From Amaurobius ferox (Eukaryota > Arthropoda > Arachnida > Araneae > Amaurobiidae), in assembly GCA_951213105.1 (NCBI GenBank), contig OX578137.1, positions 82,258,679-82,322,678 on the forward strand: 64,000 bases of DNA. The letters are read 5' to 3'. This document shows positions 35,667 through 46,984 of the stretch, in pieces. The notes below the pieces were generated by a model. That model was not told where the DNA came from. It ran no database searches and saw only the letters and a program-made list of their open reading frames with translations. A program made the translations under genes and the position numbers. Numbering within the stretch: the first letter of the stretch is position 1; the number at the start of each line of letters is the position of its first letter.

Positions 35667-36235
35667 CTATACTTCTGCCATATCCTTTAAGTAAGCATTT
35701 TCTCCCTTTTTTGTATTAAATAGGGAATTATAATAACATGTCAGGAAGCGAATTGGATAATTCCGTTTTATTGCCTCCTTCATAATATTCCTATTATGCA
35801 TGATGCAATCAGACTTGAAGGAATTAATGCGTTGATTTATTTTGAGGTGACCAATGACGACATTTCTGAAAATGTTTTTGGTCAAATTGGACCCAATAAT
35901 GCGATTGATTTTTATATTGAAATTGTTTCTCTTGTCATATAAGACGGTATAAGTACCATATCTACTGTCATGATTTAGTGTGATATCTAGAAAATCAACA
36001 CTATCTTCCTCCTTACTTATATTCTCAATCAATTCCAGTTCTTTTGGATAAAAAGTAAAATCAGATTGGGGTGTATTCTTATATTGTCCAATAAGGACAT
36101 CGTCAACGAAACGAAAATATGGCATTTCATGTAATATATGAGTGCCATTTTCAAATTTACACAAGTATAGATCGGCGAGCAGGGATGAACATCCCCTTCC
36201 CATTGGAATACCCTTAACCTGTTGAAAATAGTTGG
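35667..36235 (-). pseudogene. Penelope-like reverse transcriptase fragment, palm to thumb
   Basis: A single uninterrupted minus-strand frame of roughly 190 codons carries motif B KGIPMGRGCSSLLADLYL, motif C YFRFVDDVLI with both catalytic Asp residues, and a motif D/E region SVDFLDITLNH. The thumb has FRNVVIGHLKINQRINSF and NYPIRFLTCYY, ending at a stop near 35,667. It aligns collinearly with the broken copy at 2.9-3.7 kb (IPMGGGC, FRNI, GFPKSFL), so both belong to one family. Fingers, motif A and endonuclease are absent. The 5' side is cut at about 36,235, where unrelated repeat sequence begins. The preserved frame suggests a younger copy. Not a complete enzyme. Confidence 0.85.
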
Positions 36236-36270
36236 ATTCATTTATCCTATACAAGTCCTGACGTCTTTTG

Positions 36271-36274
<4 letters not shown>

Positions 36275-36301
<27 letters not shown>
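36275..36301. repeat. TA microsatellite at the RT/LINE junction
   Basis: About 13 TA units between the repeat sequence 36,233-36,275 and the LINE fragment. Confidence 0.9.
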
Positions 36302-36304
<3 letters not shown>

Positions 36305-36309
36305 AATGC

Positions 36310-36571
36310 GAATAGGGAGATCACCAAGACAATTGCCAGATTAAGAACTGGGCACCTAGGTGGTATGAAAATTAATGCGGATGGTACCAGAACCTACAAA
36401 TACTGTAGAAACTGTCCAGGTGAAGAACTTACACTGGAACACATATTTGACTGTCCAGCAATAGTTGCGGTTTTGCAAAGCTTTGGAGAATTCCCTTTCC
36501 AAGGAGAACTCTATAATGAGAATATTGAGGATCTCGCTAAGACAGTAATGTATGTACATGGTTCTATTTGA
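36310..36571 (+). pseudogene. C-terminal fragment of a non-LTR retrotransposon ORF2
   Basis: The open frame reads NREITKTIARLRTGHLGGM, then a zinc-knuckle-like CxxC-x8-H-x3-C (YCRNCPGEELTLEHIFDC), and ends at a TGA at 36,569-36,571. The pattern LRTGH...C..C...HIL..C is the usual extreme C-terminus of ORF2 proteins in LINE clades of the I/Jockey/R1 type in arthropods. The clade is not resolved. RT and endonuclease are absent, as expected for a 5'-truncated copy. The 3' tail follows immediately. Confidence 0.7.
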
Positions 36572-36614
36572 CTTCACATGGACACGACACCAACCAACCA
36601 ACTAACCAACCAAG
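36572..36614 (+). repeat. Short 3' UTR ending in an (AACC)n tail
   Basis: ACCAACCAACCAACTAACCA at 36,591-36,610 follows the stop by about 20 bases. Simple-repeat tails are common at non-LTR retrotransposon 3' ends. Family C sequence starts directly afterwards. Confidence 0.65.
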
Positions 36615-37535
36615 TGTTTATGACATTGTTCATTCTGTCTGTCTCTCTGCCTGCCCGTTCACACAATAACTGCCATAAAAATGACTTCATCAAAATGAAA
36701 TTTTAGTATGTTTGAGACTGCCTGTCGAAGACATGGGAATGTAAAAGAATAATATCAGCCAGTTTGTTTTATATTGAACCCAGGTTGGAAAACTGAAATA
36801 CATTGAACCCCATGGGAACCAATTTTTCATACATTTTTTAGGCGCAGTTAAAACTCTCAAATTGCTTTGAAAATTTTAGAAAATATTTAAATTATCACAT
36901 AAAATGTGCAATAAAAATTCCATCAAAATATGTCAATGAGTTTTTTAAATAAAAATTCAAATACTAATTACTACCACATTCTATGAAATTATCACTGTAC
37001 TCGCAAAATGAAATGTGGCATCCATTTTCTTTTCACTTAGTGAAAATCGTAATTTTTATGGAGCGCCTATATTTATATTTAATGTTGCATCCATCCTAAA
37101 ACCGATTTATGTTTGCATATTATCTGTGTATTTAAATTAAGTACCTACGCAATTACAATGTTTTTTATTTTAAATGAACACTATGATTATTTCTGCAAAA
37201 AAGCCTAAATTTAACGTATGCAGAATGTAAAAAAATCAGAGATTTTAAAATGAGTTGTAAAAGAATTTCTGAATTATTTTACCGCAAATGTATTTAACTC
37301 TGGAGTCTGGAATGTAAGTGATATGAATGAAATATTCATTGATTTTGCATGGAGAAGCAGCCGATTTTATAGCATTACCTTTTTTGATGAACTTTTAATT
37401 TTTCCACGTTTAATAAATTATTATAATACCTTGATAATTTAAAAAATATCACCGCCGAATATATCGCCTTTTAGGGATGTCTAATTAAAATTGCTTTTCA
37501 ATAAGTGACCACCAGAACTCATAAAATGAACAATT
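36615..37535 (-). mobile_element. HINE-like family C copy, lacking the 3' hairpin arm
   Basis: From GTGTTTATGACATTGTTC and (TCTG)n through ATAACTGCCATAAAAATGAC, AATGAAATTTTAGTATG and GAACCCATGGGAACC to GGGATGTCTAATTAAAATTG near 37,490. The hairpin's outer arm is missing at the junction with the LINE tail. One internal repeat unit only. Confidence 0.75.
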
Positions 37536-39026
37536 ATTGATTAAAGTAGGTTTAGTACTTTTAACTGCATGTCTGTCTGCACTCTAAAAATGAAAAAATA
37601 TAATTTGTTTCTAATTTTTATTAAATATTAAATAAAGTTCATCTTCAAGTTTAAAAAAAACATATGCCTTCCAACTGAACAAAAGACATGATTCATCATT
37701 CATTGAAATTTGGTCAATACTTAATGATACTGCTTCATCAAAGCGGGAAATAAAATAGCTAGGCTAAAAATCGTAAAAAATAATTTTACTTTTAACGTTA
37801 GTCTTCTTTAGTAGGTACAAAACTAATTGAAATTTTATTAATTTCGATTGTGCCAAATTCCTGGTCACATTACTTAAAAAATCAAATTATCACATAGCTA
37901 TATTGGGGTCTGAGACGCAAACGCTTAGAAATCGCGTTTTAACACGTCACGTATAATATTCACATGCCAGATACATATTTGGAAACGAGGACTTTATGGG
38001 GCGAAACTCTGTCGCATTCCTGAAATTGATGGATTTTTCCCGTTCTATTCTGTTTCAAATATGTTTGCCATGAAACATCAATTTCTCAGAATATGCCACA
38101 GATATAGTTAAAATAATGTCTGATATGGATTCAGCATTAAATTCTGGAAGGGATAGGTGGTTTAGTAAGAATTTCCAATTTCTTTGCTTATTCACCCCCA
38201 GTCTACAATATTTCTTAAAATATTCGTATTTTTTCAAGATCGGCTATGCATAGAACCTAGATGACAACTTATGAATGTTGCATTAAATTCCGGAGGAGAT
38301 GGGGATTCACTAGATTTCCACTTCTGGTTAAAAATGTCTCTTTAAACATTTATTTCCAAGGATTGACTTAGTTGATTGCTGATAAGAATTCAGCATAGAA
38401 CTCCATTGTGATCAAGGATAGGGGGGGGAGTCATGTCACTAAGAGTTTCCGGTTCTGGGGTTGGAGACTCCAGGGTTTTCCGGAATTCCGTATAAATTTA
38501 AGAATAAAGTATGCAAAATAGAATACAAACTTTTAATAATTTTGTCAAAAAATAAGTTTTAACACCATACGCGAACTCCTTTATAAATTGTTGTATAAAA
38601 TTCTGAAGTCATTTATAATCGTATTTTTATATGTGGCGTTTTGACATACTAGTAAAAAGCCTGGCTTCGAATGGGCACGCGCATATGAAGTATGCTAGAT
38701 GTGAAAGATTTTAAATTAAAACTTCATTTAACAAATACTTATGAAATAAGAAGTAAAGTTAATTTCAATATTTGAGAATCATAATTCAAAATAGCTTATA
38801 TGCTTTTGGAATTTGTATATTAAATTAAAAAAATAGAATACAGTACATGAATTAAATCAATGTAACACAATTAAACTGTATATACGTATTTAATGTTACG
38901 AAATCATCCCCTGGAATCCCTTGTCTACACACATATGCAATCAAACAGCATAAAAATGCTTCACTAATTTCACAAAATGACTGATATTATTCACAGAACA
39001 TTGAAGATAGTAATTTCACAAAACAG
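37536..39026. other. No recognisable gene
   Basis: AT-rich. A patch with two ATTAAATTCyGGAxG-type repeats (38,137 and 38,282) may be a decayed duplication. Nothing else supported. Confidence 0.4.
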
Positions 39027-39287
39027 CTGCTGGGCGCGATAGCCCCATTTGTTAGCACGAGGGATTTGCACTCGGTAGTGCCCGGATTCGATTCACTCCG
39101 TTGCTAAGACTGCCGCCATGTTCAAGGGAGTACGATCACGTTAAGCATGTGGGTGCGTAAGTCCTTCCGAGAGGCTGGTGGTAGGGAAAGGAGGGTACAC
39201 TCCCTGGGGATGCCACCCCCACTAGGTTCCATTCTAAATTGGGTGGCTCTTCTTGACGGTCTGGTTCTCAACAACAACAACAAAACA
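39027..39287 (+). mobile_element. SINE-1 copy S2, near full length with (CAA)n tail
   Basis: The head GGGCGCGATAGCCCCATTTG aligns with the A-box of S4, and GGATTCGATTCAC is the B-box. The body GCCGCCATGTTCAAG, GAGTACGATCACGTTAA, GTAAGTCCTTCCGAGAGG and GGTTCCATTCTAAATTGGGT follows. The end is GACGGTCTGGTTCTCAACAACAACAACAA. Transcription by RNA polymerase III from the internal boxes is expected of the class. Confidence 0.8.
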
Positions 39288-39715
39288 GCTCCTACTATTC
39301 TCAATATATTGACAAAAATCACAGTCCAATGTAGCTAGTGTCACGCCAACTCTTCAACTCCACTACAGCCAAGTGGTGATTCCTATTGATATCTTCACCA
39401 TAGAAACTGCTGGAAATCTTATATCTCAAAGAATAATCATACTATCGAAATGCTGCTGGAAGATTCGGGAAGAAGACATGTATCGTCAAATTGGCGATAC
39501 ATTAACAAATCTGGAAACCCTTCTTCCAAATGTGAATTACTAGCAACCCTGGGTTTACATCATCTTCACGTCATTCTAACGTCATGGACTGCGTTTTTTT
39601 CGCCTGGCCTTCCAGACAGACGGAAGACGAGGCGACAAATCGGATATTGCGCGTTCGCAATATTAGTATACAGGATCACATTTTAATCATAATGCTTGAA
39701 AGTGCACATGCTTTG
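39288..39715. other. No recognisable gene
   Basis: Short GC-richer frames at 39,450-39,690 have no recognised family. Confidence 0.4.
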
Positions 39716-40300
39716 ATTAGCTGTTTAAAAATCTATATAAATAAATTGGAAATCTGTCTGCATGTCTGTATGTTTGTCCAATTATCATCGAAGAACAGCT
39801 AAACCGAATTTGATGAAATTTCGTGGGTAGACATGAAATAGCCCCACTTAAAATTTAGTCCATGTTTCGAGTATCTAAAACAAGGGGTTGTCGAGATATT
39901 AATGAAAAACGAAACTTTTTCCTAGGAGTTAGAACTCCTAGGTTCTAACTCTCTCTAACTCCCTGGTTCAACCAAACGAAAAAAGTTGGAAATCGCTGGT
40001 TCAAAACGTGAAAGTAAATTAAAACTCTATATCCATGTTTGGTGGGTGTTTATTGCGCTTATCAATCACTTTTGAAACTCGCAGGTTTGAAACAGAAATT
40101 TAAATGGAAACTCTATCACCATGGTTTATTTTTCACTGGCTCTTACTCCACAATGAAGAGTATTAAGAAATCAAACTGATTATTTAATTATCAGTATTTT
40201 ATGAGGAAGATTCTTTGTTATTTAATGTTGTTCAGCAACGCAATTAAATCAAATGTGTTTGTTAATTTTTATGCTTATTGTTTCGATTTGAATAAGAAAT
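39716..40300 (-). mobile_element. Family D repeat, copy 1
   Basis: Shares with 55,967-56,475 a (GTCT)n-like start and AACCGAATTTGATGAAATTT. GTTTCGAGTATCTAA, GGTTGTCGAGATATTA, GAAAAACGAAAC and CCTAGGAGTT are also shared, as is TGAGGAAGATTCT. The far end carries GTTGTTCAGCAAC (palindromic) and AACGCAATTAAATCAAATGTG. HINE-like layout is suspected but no 3' hairpin was identified. Confidence 0.65.
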
Positions 40301-40439
40301 AAATGGATATGAATTTTGTATCTTAGAAATGACAGGTTTAATTTTTATTTAAATCATATTAAATGCAGAATGCGTACAACCCTTTCATTTAATTTGGTAA
40401 AGAGCTTTTAAATATACACTGTGTTATATACTGTCATTA

Positions 40440-40535
40440 TATCAGTTATATACTGTTTTGCCAATAAACCCATATATTGTATCTAGCCAATAAACTCATA
40501 TTGTTTTTAGCCAATAAACTCACTTAGCCAATAGT
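40440..40535. repeat. AGCCAATAAACTCATAT minisatellite
   Basis: Three to four imperfect units of GCCAATAAACTCATATTGT. Confidence 0.8.
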
Positions 40536-41087
40536 TGAAATAGAATAAGAGTAGAACGGATTTATATTCTAATACAATTTTAGTGTTTTCATGTTGTATA
40601 TTCAAACGCGATCAGGATGTTTTTTCTTCAGATCTGCGAATTCAGACCTACGAATTTGGTGGGATATCGCTAACTTGGCAACTTTTCTTAAACGCTGCTA
40701 AATTGACGGAAATGTCGCCAAATTGATAAAAACAACCCTAAATGAATGAAATTAATTTTGTTTTGTTAGAAAGGAGTACTTAAATGATGTTTCGGTAGCA
40801 GTTGTCTGTCTGTCCAACCGTCCTGAGTATTAACACATTTAGTGAATTGTTAAAATGTCGTCCAATTGATAAAATTGCTTGTAAATCCATAAAAATATCT
40901 TAAAATTGATAAATTGAGCTAATTAAATTAAATTAATTGTGTTTTGTTAGGGGATATTATTGTGATGAAATTTAGACATATCATATAGTATCATGATGTA
41001 TCATCATATAGTATTATGATGACATATCTCCTAATCAACAACATTATAAGTAGTACGGGTCCCATATAATTTTAGCAGTTACATTGT
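40536..41087. other. No recognisable gene
   Basis: Includes TCGCCAAATTGATAAAA-type sequence at 40,710-40,870 (weak similarity to the TCGCC blocks of family A) and a small TATCATATAGTATxATGATG palindromic patch at 40,978-41,025. Confidence 0.4.
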
Positions 41088-41513
41088 GGCATATATTGGA
41101 ATCAATTACTGCCTTCAGGTTTAAAGATTACGGGTTAACTGATATTTTCAATTTATACATGTAAGCTACTAATACAGGGTATATCTTCTAATATTCGCGT
41201 ATATAAGTAGTACGGGTCCCATACAATTTTAACGCTTTTATTTTGCATATATGGATTCAATTTCATATTTTTGTAAATTTGCTTACAAACGGGCCGGCAT
41301 GTTTTATTCTTCACATCTGCCAGTGAAGATAATTTTGTATAGCGAAAACATATACTCTCAAACATTTGTTTAGGACCATTAATTTAAATATATTAAGAGA
41401 ATATTTTGATTAACAATGTCATTTAGTATGCTATATGAATTTGCACATGATTGTGAATTTTGATTTTTTTTATGTTATATACTCCATACGAAGAACGGAT
41501 ATGCTGCTAGTAA
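41088..41513 (+). repeat. Dispersed repeat family E, copy 1
   Basis: Collinear with 58,180-58,583. Both begin GGCATATATTGGAATCAATTA and share ATATAAGTAGTACGGG, GTTTTATTCT/GTTTTAGTCT, GAAxATAATTTTG and TGAATTTGCACATGATTG. Both end CGAAGAAyGGxTATGCTGCTAGTA. No coding potential. Class unknown. Confidence 0.75.
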
Positions 41514-42625
41514 ATAATATATTTGTAGGAAGCGTAAGGAGCATGCGCAGTTTAAAAATGCGCGTTTGTTTTATTTCGTTTACTGTTATATATGTTATAT
41601 TTCGTTGTTATCTGTTATATTTCGTTTTATTAATTGAAATTGAGATTCTGCAAATCTGCGTTCAATTTCACGTATATAAATTCAATTATCATGTATACAA
41701 TGACATTGTTATCTCCTTACCTATTGTAGTATTCGAGTAAAAGAGATAGTAAAATTCAGGTTAATGTTGATTCTGCTTCGATAGCAATGGAGAATGATTT
41801 CGCCTCGCTTAACCATAAAAATCCTGAGCCCATATATGATATATTATTTTCATCATTTTAGTTATCCTAGTATTAAACTGGTACCAATTAACATATTTAA
41901 TATGACTTTCATATGCCTTCAATACTTGAAAAAACACCAAGGTGAACTTTGCCTCTTAATTTTCTTTAAAGACAGAGTCGAACACTTTTCTATTAAGCCG
42001 AAATATATGGAGAGCATGAAAGTTTGTTTTCAACATCATTACGTATCGTCAAAGGTATAACAGGTATATATAGTGCAGAATCATGAGACACTTTCTGAGC
42101 TTACGTCGTATTATCCAATAAGGAATTCGCTTTAAGTACGCTATATTGCAATAAAAGCATTAGTTGTGCTGACGCTACTATCCATTTGAAGAAATGCTTT
42201 GTTGCAAATATAGTTATTGTATGCTATTGTATGCTATTGTATGCTATTGTAGCTATTAAAATTGCAAGAGCTAAAAATTCAATCCAAGTGTACTAAATAG
42301 CCAGCGTAAAACATTTCAGCATATGAACATGGGTGGTTGTTAAAACTCATATCTTTAGGAAAAATTTCTAATTCATAAACATATTTTGAATTATATTCCT
42401 CGTTAAAAGTTGTGTTAAAAATAGTGTAATGATTAATAATAGATTAAACTATTTTTCGGAGAGCTTTGCAAAGCTCACTGTTAAACACTTTGCAAATCTG
42501 TTTATCTACAAAAATTTAAAATCTGGCCAATTTTATGCTTTGCCTTTAGCCATAAGATTAATTTAGGTGTCGCCAATCATGTTATGCCCATGGATCTCTA
42601 TGTTAACAACCCTACCAGCATTTTT
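41514..42625. other. No recognisable gene; one 10-bp minisatellite
   Basis: CTATTGTATG is repeated about four times at 42,215-42,252. Frames at 41,435-41,740 and 41,794-42,060 are Phe/Ile/Tyr-rich and look random. Confidence 0.45.
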
Positions 42626-42628
42626 TTT

Positions 42629-42957
42629 CACAGTGACGTAATATTTACGTTACACTGTAACATTGGGACATCACAAGACGGCGTAGTATGTGTCGGCAAT
42701 GTCATATTGAGGTCACAGCGAAGTCATTTTGGTCATTTTCATGGTAATTTGTGACGTCGAATATTAACTTGTTTGTAACGTCACATTGTTACGTGTTAAT
42801 TAAATTGTGGAAACGTCACAGAATATAGTCACAATGAAGTTACAAAGTTACTAACACATAACGTCGCGTTGAAGTCACAAATATGATGTCACATTGTGAC
42901 CAAGGTGTCACGTGCCTACAACGTCACTGTCACACATGTGACGATCTTTGCTGTGAG
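42629..42957. mobile_element. GTSAC-rich block, possible MITE
   Basis: Bounded by TCACAG (42,629) and CTGTGA (42,951), it contains 13 GTGAC/GTCAC pentamers plus several GTTAC/GTAAC, many as TGACGT, GTCACATTGTGAC or ACGTCAC. This composition is sharply different from flanking AT-rich DNA. The short inverted ends and internal palindromes suggest a foldback or MITE-like element. Family not recognised and no second copy is in the window. Confidence 0.4.
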
Positions 42958-43720
42958 GGAAGTTATGTTCTTATTCATATAAGATCTATATATTGATTTA
43001 TAATAATTTTTTAAATAATAATACGATGTCCTTCTATATTTGAAAACTAGAACGAATTAGACTGTGTTGTACGAGTCCTATATAAGCTCCCACTAATAAA
43101 TAATACGAACTCCGAAACCCATTTTGACCTCTGATGAAAACGCGAAGAAAAAAAGCAGCGCTCAAGCTACGAAATCACATCTAACTGTACACGAAAAGCC
43201 CCGTGCGAGGAGATGAGCTTTAACAAATACAGCACCTCCTGAAAAAAACACTATTCCATTCGTCGCATGGGAAATGGATTCAATTGGCAGAAAGGCTCAG
43301 ACAGTTGCGAATCCCGCTTGCTTGCTAGCGGCGCTTGATAAAATCGATGGCATGTTTCGGATAAAAAAAAACTGTAGTTAATCAATGTATAGGTTTATGA
43401 AATTATTTTTTGGGGGTAATATGTGATATTTTAAGCAAATACTGATAAAAATGCAATTTTTGTCTACCGTTATAGAAAAATCAAAGAGTTTTAAAATGGT
43501 CAAAAAGTAATAATTTTTAAAAGTTAAATAAAAATCCTCTAATAATCATCTAAATAACATTCATAGTTTGTTTGAATGATAATTTATCGATTTTTTCGAT
43601 TATGTCAAGGTGAAAACTCTGTGATGAGAGTTTTGGTCGCTAAAGAATCGTTCTGCGCGAATATAGTTCAAAATAGTTGTGGATCGGGTTAAACATAAAA
43701 TAAGTAAACGACTAATTTGA
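42958..43720. other. No recognisable gene
   Basis: Mixed composition. Nothing supported. Confidence 0.45.
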
Positions 43721-43721
43721 A

Positions 43722-45016
43722 ATTAAACAAGAAAGATCAATCATGCATAAAGCATTGAATATGAAACACTTTGCAACTTCAATGCAATTTTATATAAACA
43801 TCTCTAAAATGCGATAAATTCCTCTGTAAACTTTTTAAAATTATCAAAATACTACATTAATTTATTATATTTGAAAACTTAAAACTTCCTCGATAAAAAT
43901 GAACATCATTCAAATGACAGCATTGAAATATAAATTGCCTGCTTTAAACAGCTCTAAAATGTAATACAATCATAGGTAATATATTTTAAATTATCATATG
44001 CTACAATAATTTAATATATTTGAAAACGTTCTCGAAAACAAATAAACTTTATTCAAATGACGTCATCGAAATATAAATCGCCTCTATATAAAAGCAGCAT
44101 TTTATTCATAAATATTTTTCCAATCCTTTCATTCATCACAATAATAAAACAATTTATTTCATATAAAAACTTAAAGCCATGGAAGTATAAGTAATTTAAC
44201 TCTATGCTTAAAACTTCAACGAAAAAGTCGTCTAGTGCTCTGTGTAAAATCGATGATTTCAAACATATCAACTATATTGCAGACTCCATGAGCTAAATGA
44301 TTTTGCGTTATAGAAATGCAGCAATTCTTATACAACACATTCTACATCTTTTGGTATTTACATTCTCCATAAGTGAAAATTAAGCTTCGTTGTAGAAATA
44401 ATCAAAGTTTGATAATCATTTAAACTCAAATATATTGTAGTAATTGCGTTATTTCAGTATGTAGATGCCCAGAATTTAGCAAAAATAAAGCGGTTTTAGG
44501 AAGGATACAACACTCAATATGAATTAAATAGAACTTTAAAAATCACGATTTTGACGCAAGATGGATGCCATATTTTATTTTGAAGTGGGTCTCGTGATCT
44601 CTTCATGTAGTGGTCACGTGATCTATTCATAAAAAGGATGTAATTAATATTTTACTTTTTATTTAAAAACTACTGAATATATTTTGATGAATTTTTTTAT
44701 ATATTTTATGGGAAAATTTGAATATATCCCAAAACTTTCGAAGTAATTTGTGAATTTTAAATTCGTTTAAAGCATGTTTGAAAAATTAGGTTCCATAGGG
44801 TTCAATGTATTTCATTTTTTCAACCCGGGTTTAATCCAAAACTAATTGGGTGATATTATTCATTTATATCCCCACAGACTGTCTGAACAACATACTAAAA
44901 TTGCATTTTGATAAAGTCATTTTTACGGTAGTTATCGCGCTAACGGACAAACAGACAGACAGACAGACAGAATGAACAAAGTCATAAACACTTTTCAAAT
45001 TTGTTATAAAGTGTTA
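43722..45016 (+). mobile_element. HINE-like family C, full-length copy
   Basis: Starts AACAAGAAAGATCAATCATG with the 5' palindromic AATCATGCaTAAAGCATT region, then ACACTTTGCAACTTC (subterminal repeat). Two internal ~150-bp repeats, each with a TGCGATAAATTCCTC- or AAATGACxxCATCGAAATATAAAT-type block, follow. The body, (CAGA)n at 44,950-44,970 and the 3' hairpin 44987-45015 (arms AACACTTT / AAAGTGTT) complete it. Confidence 0.85.
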
Positions 45017-45149
45017 AAAACCATTTATATCATTTTGTAAAAATAGTTGTCTCAACAATCGTTAATATAAAATAGTTTAACATGAAAAATATATATTTTA
45101 CTGCCTTTAAACGTGTCTTCTTCACATACTATATAATTTATTTTTCTTT

Positions 45150-45765
45150 AATGCATTGCATTTCTTTAACGCAAAATTATAAACTCATGGAGTCTGCATA
45201 GCTGATATGAATGAAATATTCATTGATTTTACAAAGAGAAGGACGATTTTTTGGATGAAGTTTTAAGAATAGAGTTAAATTACTTGTATCTCCATGGTTT
45301 TAAATTTTTAAATAAAATAAATTATTATAGTATTGTGATGAATGATATGAATGGAAAAATATTTATGAATGGAATGCTGCTTTTATAGGGAGATCCAGGC
45401 GTGTTATATTTCGATAGCGTCATTTGAATAAATTTCAGTTGTTTTCGATGAAGTTTTCAAATATAATAAATTATTGTAGTATTATGATAATTTTAAAAAT
45501 ATTACCGGGGAATGTATCGCATTTTAGAGATGTTTAAGCCTGGCAATTTACATTTCAATGCCGTCATTTGAAAGAAGTTCAATTTTTTCGATGATATTTT
45601 AAGTTTTCAAATATAATAAATTAATGTAGTGTTGTGATAATTTTTAAAATATTACCGAGGAATGTATTGCATTTTAGACATGTTGAAATGAAATTGGATT
45701 GAAGTTGGAAAGTGTTTCATAATCAATACTTTATGCATGATTGATCTTTCTTGTTTATATTATAT
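45150..45765 (-). mobile_element. HINE-like family C, 3'-truncated copy
   Basis: Collinear with 47,750-48,350: ACTCATGGAGTCTGCATAGC, ATGAATGAAATATTCATTGA, two internal repeats (near 45,460 and 45,595), GGAAAGTGTTTCATAATCAA and ATTGATCTTTCTTGTT. The microsatellite/hairpin half is absent. Confidence 0.8.
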
Positions 45766-46984
45766 GTTGAAACCTTATCTTTAAACGTGTTTTTTTAAAG
45801 AAAATGATATTTCTATAAAATGCAATGTTTATCTAAAATTTGTTAAAAGAATAATGCATTCTTTAAAAATATTAATATATATTTAAAAAAGAATATCAAA
45901 ATTATGAATGCTGTAAAAATAGATAGGTTCCGCTTAAACTGGGTATTTAAAGAGAACATTATGTTCATTTTGGATAATATACTAAATATGTAATGAGAAG
46001 TATAGCTGTTAAATAAGCATATAATTAATTTATGTGAAGAGTCAAGCAATTGAGTTTATATTTCCTTATTTGGAAAAAAACATCCAAATATCCCCACTGT
46101 TATACAGGTAATACCGTATAGCGATGACATTGTAATTATAACACTCTACATTGAATACCTATATCTTATACAATATATAACGTAAAACAAATTATTGCTC
46201 TTAAGAAAAATGTATTTAGTATGAATATAATTTTATTTAAAAATCAAGCTAATGCTAATTTCAAAGTAAAATTAATCTAATTTGTTTCTCATAAAATTGT
46301 ACTTGCAGATATCTGGCTAATATAACCAGGAAAAGTCTGACTAACATATATAGTTTTAAATGCATTCCAATTATATGGCGGTAATAAATATATAAAAAAC
46401 TGAAATAGGATACAGCACATCCTATAATTTTATCTAATTGAGATCTTAGTCACGTTTCTCCTATTCATATGCTTCAGAGAATATATTTCTCATCACTCAG
46501 GGATTACTACTGCGGTTACTTTATTGAGAAATAAGACTACGTCAACAATTTTCATTCATTTCAAACGTATTGTTTTTTCGTTTCATCCGTAGAACTCTAT
46601 TCAATTTGATTTCTCATAGTCAGGGCATGCTATATAGTTTTTACCTACCTGGCAAAATATGACATATGTAAGAGAAACGCAATTGGGTATTTAAAAATCT
46701 GACTCTCCTATTTTGACTGATTTTTAAACTTGAGCTACCTTCAATAACAATCAGTAAATTTCTTTATGTATGATTGCTTTGCTTCCGAAGACATTGAACA
46801 ATTCAAATGAAACTCAGTACAATTATTTTCAATCGAATTTGCTATTTAATTGATAAATGCAATATGCATACTGATATCCGTGGTGTTTGGAATATTGAAA
46901 ATAATTATTGGGAAAAAGAAAGCTAGGGCGGGAGTGGGGGGCTTCGAATTATAATGCATTTTTGTAATCGAATGCACGTTGAAA
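45766..46984. other. No recognisable gene
   Basis: AT-rich. Nothing supported apart from a GGGCGGGAGTGGGGGG patch at 46,926-46,941. Confidence 0.45.

Noticed and set aside
41435..42060. Two longer open frames (101 and 88 codons)
   Set aside because: Phe/Ile/Tyr-rich, as expected for random AT-rich DNA. The first overlaps the end of a repeat family E copy.
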